64,000 nt of DNA from positions 779,543 through 843,542 of the forward strand of contig OU744452.1 in the NCBI GenBank assembly GCA_916610825.1, in the 5' to 3' direction. Positions within the stretch are counted from its first letter, which is position 1; each line of letters begins with the position of its first letter. Of this stretch, positions 58,501 through 64,000 are shown piece by piece. The position numbers and the translations under genes were made by a program. Source of the stretch: Haliclystus octoradiatus (lineage: Eukaryota > Cnidaria > Staurozoa > Stauromedusae > Haliclystidae). The notes beneath the pieces were generated by a model. That model had not been told where the DNA came from and did not search any database. It saw nothing but the letters and a program-made list of their open reading frames with translations.

Positions 58501-61500
58501 ATTGCAATAGTGACCACTTTAGACAGGTGGTCGCTGTATAGAGATGGCTGTTATAGCAGGTTTGATTGTATATGTGTATAGGATATAGTCAACATTTGGG
58601 CATAACCTTTGGGTGAATTTCCATGTTCAATTTTCATTCCATGGCTAAATTAGTAACATAAACGACTGGATAACTGTAGTCTATATACAAAGTTAATTGA
58701 TTTCCTGTCAAGAAGTAAAAGGTATTAGTTCGTTAGTTTAATTTAATTTAACATTTCTATTGGATATCATTTTCTGCTGTTTTTCTTCAGGCCTATCATC
58801 AAATCGTAATGGTCAATTTCTGTCAAAAATAATGTCGACTATGATATCCCCATGCATTTGCCTAAAATTGTTCATTGTGAACAATGTATATTACCTAATT
58901 GTATTTTCTAAATAAGATAAATAAAGTATTTACATGATCTATACTGCTAGTGGAATGTTAAAATATAATGAATAAAATTTTTCACTTACTGCATATATCT
59001 TTTTTTAGTTTTCCTATGTCGATTTGTTTAATCTTCATACATAGCCTCGTTTTGGTAATTTGATACATAGTGACAGTAAAGAAATTTTAAGCACATTATA
59101 TGTGCTAAATGATGCAAGGCTACTATTCCTGATATTTTCCTCTCAAATTAAATCACATGATTACATTAAAAAAGGACAGCCTCGCTTTCATGTTTCTACT
59201 GGGAATGCCATAAATCAAATTGCAAAATTAAGGCATTTTGCCTACTCCGATTTCAGAACATTTTGGATATGTTGTTAAGCATAAAATTTGACCCTAGAAT
59301 TGATGAAAAATGCTTCTGTTGCAATTTGTGTGAGGTCATTTTTTATAATGACTGTACTATAGTAGCCATTTCCATGTTCGCCAGGGTCCGATAAAGTCCC
59401 CAGAAACTTGGAAACCTGGTTTGCGGAAGGCTAGCAAAATTCACAAGAAAAGGGCAAGATGCCGAATATAAAGATGAAGCACATTTTCCTGTACCTCTTA
59501 GTTTTTCTAGAAAGAACTCTGCTCTGCTCTGCTATCTGTACCTGTTTACAAGAAAAATGAGAAAGCTTTTCCGCCTACTCGACCAACTCTCCTTTATCTG
59601 GTTACTTTTTTGTCTTGTAAACAGTTCAAATAATTTCATTTTCAAAATCCTTTGTTCTCCAAATCGTTCGAGTTTAGCTTGCATGCTTACTAAGTTGCCT
59701 AAACAATGTTGTCATGGTAAAAAGATTTTGTAGGACTCAATCCATTTGACAGTAGGAAAATTTAGAGACTTTCAAAATGGTGTTTTTATTGGACCACATT
59801 AATGCTTAGACTGAAATGGTTGTCACTACATTTTTCAACTCTGGAAGGGGGGTCAATTGAATGTGACCTCTTGGAGCATATAAATACAACTTGGTAACAT
59901 TGAGTGATTTGGTTACCTAGAGGTAACGCCAGCGTCGCATTGATACACCCTCCCAAACAAGGCCTATGATATTACTCTAATTGTTCAATCTTTCTTGAAG
60001 GATTTCTGTGTTGAACTTAAAAAGAACGAAGATGGCTCCCTAGATTATTTCACTTGGCAGTGTTGTAAGTAATGTAATAATTGAGTAAGTAATTGAGTAA
60101 TTGACTGTTTGAATAATTTTGTAAAAATGGCATGTAAAAACGACTATAATAAATTGTTCTTACTTGCATTCAAGATAGTCTTTTAACAATGGGGTCTAAA
60201 TAGTTAGGCAAGAGCCTACATCCCATGTCCTGCTCCGCAAATCTGAGAGTAGTGGTATGCCAAAGGTCTGACGTAATCGTACATACCAGGATAATGGAGT
60301 TTTCCTACTAAGTAGTTATGTTGATTCCATTGTTGTGCTGAGATGTAATTTTTATTTTATGTTTTTATTCAAAGCAATTCCTGGTAAAGCAAAGGTAAGG
60401 CAGTGTAACAAAGTTCACTTCATTCCAATGTTAATTAGGGAGCATCACAAATGACATCAATCTATTTTAGGGTCAAATTAATAACCCCTCCTCCTTAATG
60501 TCAACCAATGTCAACTTTCCCAAACACCCCATTTCAGCTACCCCCTTAACATTCCAATATTTCCATACAAAATCACCTGTAAAAGAACATTAGAAAGTAA
60601 TTATCAAACACGTTTCTGAATGAGTCTGCTCTAATTCCAGATCCTGTTCCTTTGCAAACATGTTCAGTGTATTAGATTCAGTTTGCATCTAGCTCGCTCG
60701 TATAACGCGGAGGTGCGCTTAATGCATTAGGTTCGCTGTTAGCGCGCTTGGACTATGCAAATTTGATACATTGGCGAGCTCAATTGCATTATACAGATTA
60801 CGCTAACAGCAGACTTTCTTCGAATGAATGAAATAATGGAAATCTATTTAGTTCCCATGCCTCAGTGTTGTTATAAACTGTAGTCACAGACGAAACGAGA
60901 CACAATGTTGTGGTAACTCTTTAGTCACAGTCACTTGCTTGTGTAAAAATTAAGCAAATTGATATGATGTGATGATCTGCCATCATGTTTGCACATACTA
61001 ATTATATCGGAAACATTTTGCATTTATTTATGTTAGTTTACTCTTCTCTCTTTTCAATGCAGACACCATGGGAAGGAGGCGTATATAAATTAAAAATGGT
61101 ATTTCCTGCTGATTATCCATACTCACCGCCGCGATGTAAGTTAACAATTGGTCCTCTGTTCTGTCTATATGTATACCGATTACAGATTATACCACATCTT
61201 TCTATTTATTATGGGTTGGGACCTGCAACTTCAATGGGGTGGGTTTGAAAATCGCCATTTTCGCTCAATTGAAAACAAGGTTTTGCTTTGAACAAAAAGT
61301 TCTTTGAATTCATGATTTCATTTTCGTGAGCTTGGGTTTGATATAATGAAAATGGCGAGTCCATAAAGTCTGTCTAATAGTAACCGAGAGGGGCACTATG
61401 AAAGACTGTCCCCTGACTACACCCCTTCAAACAAGAATTATACAATGCATGCTGGTTATTTATTCTTAGGCTCTTTCTGTCCTCTCATTCTTCATCCAAA

Positions 61501-63418
61501 TGTCTTCCCGTCAGGAGCGGTCTCTCTTTCATTAATCAAGAAAGGCAGTGGATGGAGGCCGCAGACAACTGCAAAAGAGGTAATGTAACTAGAATATTGC
61601 ATTGCAGGACAAACATGATATAGGTATTTTATGTCATAGATGCAAGATATTGAGTTAACCTATGAAGATTGTCTAATCAATTTAAAAGCTCGGCTGTTTA
61701 CTTATAATGCTTCTTTCTAAATCAAATGTGTACTGTCATTCTTTTGCTGTACGCTGCATAAATATTTATAACTCATTATCTTTAATTACTCGCACAGCGA
61801 AACATATACATATTTTTAAAACTGAGGACTTGTCAAAATATCTTGAATATAGCTAATTTGTAAATAATCATATTTTCTGTAAGTAATTCACAGTCACTGT
61901 TGTTTTACAGAAATAAAAATGCATTCATTCATGATACAGAGTTAAGCCTTTAAAATGAAAGCGTTTTTCGAGCTGCGGAGATTGAAGTGCAACCTGCACG
62001 TGGTCTTCAAAATATTAAATGAAATTGTGGACCTTCGAAAGGATGAATAATTTTCATATGATAACAATAAATATAACATGCGTGGACATTCCCAGAAACT
62101 TAAAGCTAAAGCAATACAGCATTTCAACGCATCATTTTATTCGTTCACCAACCGACGGTCATTCCGGTGTGGAACTCTTTACCCGAGGAAGTGGTTAGCG
62201 CAACCTCACTTGCTGTTTTTAAATTTAGTTTAAATAGTTTTAAATTATTTAGGCTGTATTTAAGTGTAACTAACTTTTCCTAAATTTGCCTGTCAAATTC
62301 CAATTGACAGATATATCATTCATTCATTATGTATAATTAGATAGATTTATTACAAAATCAAACTCCGAATGAGAATAGCCATAACTGCTAGAGGTTTTCA
62401 AGAGACGGGTCGCAGGCTAGGTCCTAGGATCTTTACCTTTTGACTTGACGTGGATGTTTAGTAAGGTTTTAAACATGATCCACAATTGATTCTTTAGCCC
62501 TGGGCTAACGACGGCAACAATTGCGCGATTTTGAAATCCTTCGCTCTGGAAAGACTGCTTCAGAACTCGAAAGACACGCAGCCGAAAACACGTTTGTTGC
62601 GCAAATGTTGCCGTCGTTTGTCCAGGGCGTTAGAACCACTTACCAAAAATGACTAAACTCTTTCTTTATTAGAAGCCATGGAAAAACTCAACAGAAACAA
62701 AACAACATTCAAATTTTCAAGCTGTCAAATATATTTGTTGTTCTTTGTGACTGAAGAAACTGCTGACTTCTTTTGGCTTGGCCCAGTACAATTTACGGAG
62801 TATCCCGCAAGCAATTTTTGGAATCAGCTGATTTTTTCAAGCATGTGTTTGTTCAAAGCAAAATATAGCGACAAAATACTACAAGTAGTGGTTATTGAAC
62901 ATTTTTCGGTATTATACATTATACCATCGTCAGTTCAAAAGAATGAAATATTAATTTACAAAATACTTATATTTACAAAATACTTATTATCTATAAATAA
63001 TTTGTAAATTAATATTTCATTCTTTTGAACTGACGATGGTATAATGTATAATACCGAAAATGTTTCAACATCCACTACTTGTAGTTTTTTGTCGCTATAT
63101 TTTGCTTTGAAATGTTTTACAAAGAAACTTTTAATTAATGTGTTTGTTTGATCAATCAATTAAGGTTTCAATTTGTATGTTTCAGGTATTACTTGGTATT
63201 CAACTGTTGCTGGACGATGCTAATTTCCAGGAACCTGCTCAAGCAGAGGCATTCGTTGTCTACAGGTAGGCTGAGTACCGCCATCTGATTAGTGCTGGCT
63301 GTTGCTGATGGAATTGTGTAGAATTAATCTGGTGTTGATTTCTACTTTCAGTCAAAGCCGCATTGAATATGAAGACCGAATACGTAAACAAGCGAGTGAG
63401 ATGTCCGCAGTTAGTTAG
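55511..63418 (+). CDS. Ubc9-like E2 protein with serine at the catalytic cysteine position
   Basis: Exons: 55511-55591, 60001-60064, 60375-60394, 61063-61135, 61470-61579, 63186-63265, 63352-63418 (TAG), coding 164 residues (Ubc9 has 158). Ubc9 (UBE2I) transfers SUMO through a catalytic cysteine. Seen: [16 protein letters not shown] at the N-terminus, [28 protein letters not shown], the conserved HPN at 88-90, and the Ubc9 signature [19 protein letters not shown]. The active-site stretch is SGAVSLSL, where Ubc9 has SGTVCLSI, so residue 98 is Ser (codon TCT, 61523-61525). All splice sites are GT-AG, all split codons close, and no stop interrupts, so it is not an obvious pseudogene. It may bind SUMO or E3 partners without thioester transfer; this is inference. 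Confidence 0.9.
56255..56335 (+). repeat. Diverged copy of the 51520-51745 repeat
   Basis: TGAAATACGCGGCTGGAATT and GTGATTGCATGGCCAAGATC match the repeat at 51520-51745, in the opposite orientation. Confidence 0.55.
56608..56968 (+). mobile_element. tRNA-derived SINE, near full length, plus orientation
   Basis: The head GATTAGCTCAGATGGCAGAG and GGTTCAAATCC, the body, and the terminal stem-loop with GGGCGACACCGTCTACATTA are all visible in direct orientation. It abuts the large foldback that starts at 56987. Confidence 0.88.
56987..59359. mobile_element. Large foldback element (2.37 kb) with arms of roughly 900 bp
   Basis: The ends TAGTACAGTC and GACTGTACTA are inverted and flanked by TAG on both sides (56984-56986 and 59360-59362). 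The arms match in reverse through many segments, for example CTCACACAAATTGCAACAGA near 57027 with its complement near 59313, and the stretch around 57470 with that around 58880. Each arm carries a mirror copy of the TACAGT-type MITE (57643-57770 and 58475-58570). The central 540 bp or so is not palindromic. No transposase frame was found. It lies in intron 1 of the Ubc9-like gene. Confidence 0.88.
62100..62345 (+). pseudogene. 3' end of a second LINE
   Basis: 62146-62283 reads as a non-LTR C-terminal tail ([33 protein letters not shown], stop TAA), followed by a short 3' UTR ending in an (ATTC)n-like tract (CATTCATTCATT). It is 5'-truncated, in intron 5 of the Ubc9-like gene. Confidence 0.75.
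62852..63111. repeat. Long inverted repeat, arms about 112 bp
   Basis: The left arm 62852-62963 and right arm 63001-63111 are near-exact complements with a 37-bp AT-rich loop. Start: TTCAAAGCAAAATATAGCGA. It lies just upstream of exon 6 of the Ubc9-like gene. Confidence 0.9.
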
Positions 63419-63897
63419 GTCACATAGTTAAACGCCTGTTATTATTTCTGCTTCATATATTTTCATAATAATCATCACAAATATAAAAATCTTTTTGTTA
63501 TATTTTTGATTTCTCTTTATTTCATAATTCTGATAATATTTCAATTTTACAAAATAGAAAACGCAAGCGTCTTCACTTTAAACTATATATATGTATATAT
63601 ACGAATCGTATGACATTGAAAAAGGCTAATAGCTAATTATCTCTATGTACACGTGTATCAAAGGTTACAAAAATCCTAAGCAGAAAGAATGAGGTGAAAA
63701 TACCATTAAAAACAACGGCTGCTAAAATGATGAAAGTATCTAAAATTACTCTATTAAAACGGATCAGCGTATATGCATACATTTTTAAAATCAATCCTTT
63801 GGTAAAAATACTAGAATTATATACATAAATGTTGTTTCTCTTCTTATTAATAATATATTTCTTCTTCTTTGACGTTTTAAACGTAACCATTTATATT
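63419..63897. other. Convergent 3' intergenic region
   Basis: AT-rich spacer between the Ubc9-like stop and the stop of the last minus-strand gene. Nothing else recognised. Confidence 0.5.
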
Positions 63898-63999
63898 TTA
63901 ATAATCGAAATATCCTTGACGTAAGAATTGCAATCGTTGGATTAAAATCAACTTCCTTTGTCTTTCTAGCTCTTTATCGGCCAAAAGACGTTGTTCGTG
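63898..63999 (-). CDS. C-terminal exon of an unidentified protein (partial)
   Basis: On the minus strand the frame from the window edge reads HEQRLLADKELERQRKLILI, then QRLQFLRQGYFDY and TAA (63900-63898). The charged, Leu/Arg/Gln-rich helix suggests the end of a coiled coil. I do not recognise the family. Support is an open frame with coding-like composition up to a stop, without an upstream splice site in view. Confidence 0.45.
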   Translation of the reverse strand, partial: HEQRLLADKELERQRKLILIQRLQFLRQGYFDY

Positions 64000-64000
64000 T

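Noticed and set aside
59060..59278. 72-residue plus-strand frame in the large foldback
   Set aside because: No start context or family match; the mirrored arm carries stops. Treated as chance.
62678..63159. Two overlapping frames on opposite strands
   Set aside because: Both are produced by the long inverted repeat at 62852-63111.

Overview
This is AT-rich, intron-rich nuclear DNA from an animal. Every gene with a recognisable product is split by GT-AG introns, the genes are metazoan (TRAF, Myc with its conserved boxes, an SLC4 bicarbonate transporter, eIF3m, LMF2), and introns carry tRNA-derived SINEs, LINE tails, an LTR element, hAT-like elements and many foldback repeats. The compact gene spacing suggests an invertebrate. 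The sequence alone does not let me name the phylum.

Layout. 1-7946 (+): the 3' part of an SLC4 Na+/HCO3- cotransporter-like gene. 8557-25126 (+): a complete nine-exon TRAF gene whose introns hold a minisatellite, a degenerate Ty3/Gypsy-like element, a LINE tail, SINEs and two foldbacks. 25301-26738 (-): a Myc gene with Myc box I, Myc box II and a C-terminal bHLH-zipper. 28280-29446 (-): a second, divergent Myc-like gene. 30456-38094 (+): EIF3M. 38445-43914 (-): LMF2 in 20 exons, one of which encodes an extra six-cysteine ShK-type module. 44859-46104 (-): a small TMEM263-like protein. 46105-50761: no convincing gene. 50762-55392 (-): the RNA polymerase I subunit POLR1F (RPA43). 55511-63418 (+): a Ubc9-like E2 protein whose catalytic cysteine position is serine. 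63898-63999 (-): the last exon of an unidentified gene.

The exon models were built by hand from reading frame, splice sites and family similarity. All split codons close and all total coding lengths are multiples of three, which supports them strongly. Two gene pairs start head to head (Myc-like/EIF3M and POLR1F/Ubc9-like) and three end tail to tail (TRAF/Myc, EIF3M/LMF2 and Ubc9-like/the terminal gene). The genes do not form one pathway.

The points most worth checking are the serine-for-cysteine Ubc9 paralogue, the ShK-type exon inside LMF2, the tandem Myc pair, a 2.4 kb inverted repeat inside the Ubc9-like gene, and a 1.3 kb DNA transposon in EIF3M intron 1 with at least seven copies of one short motif.
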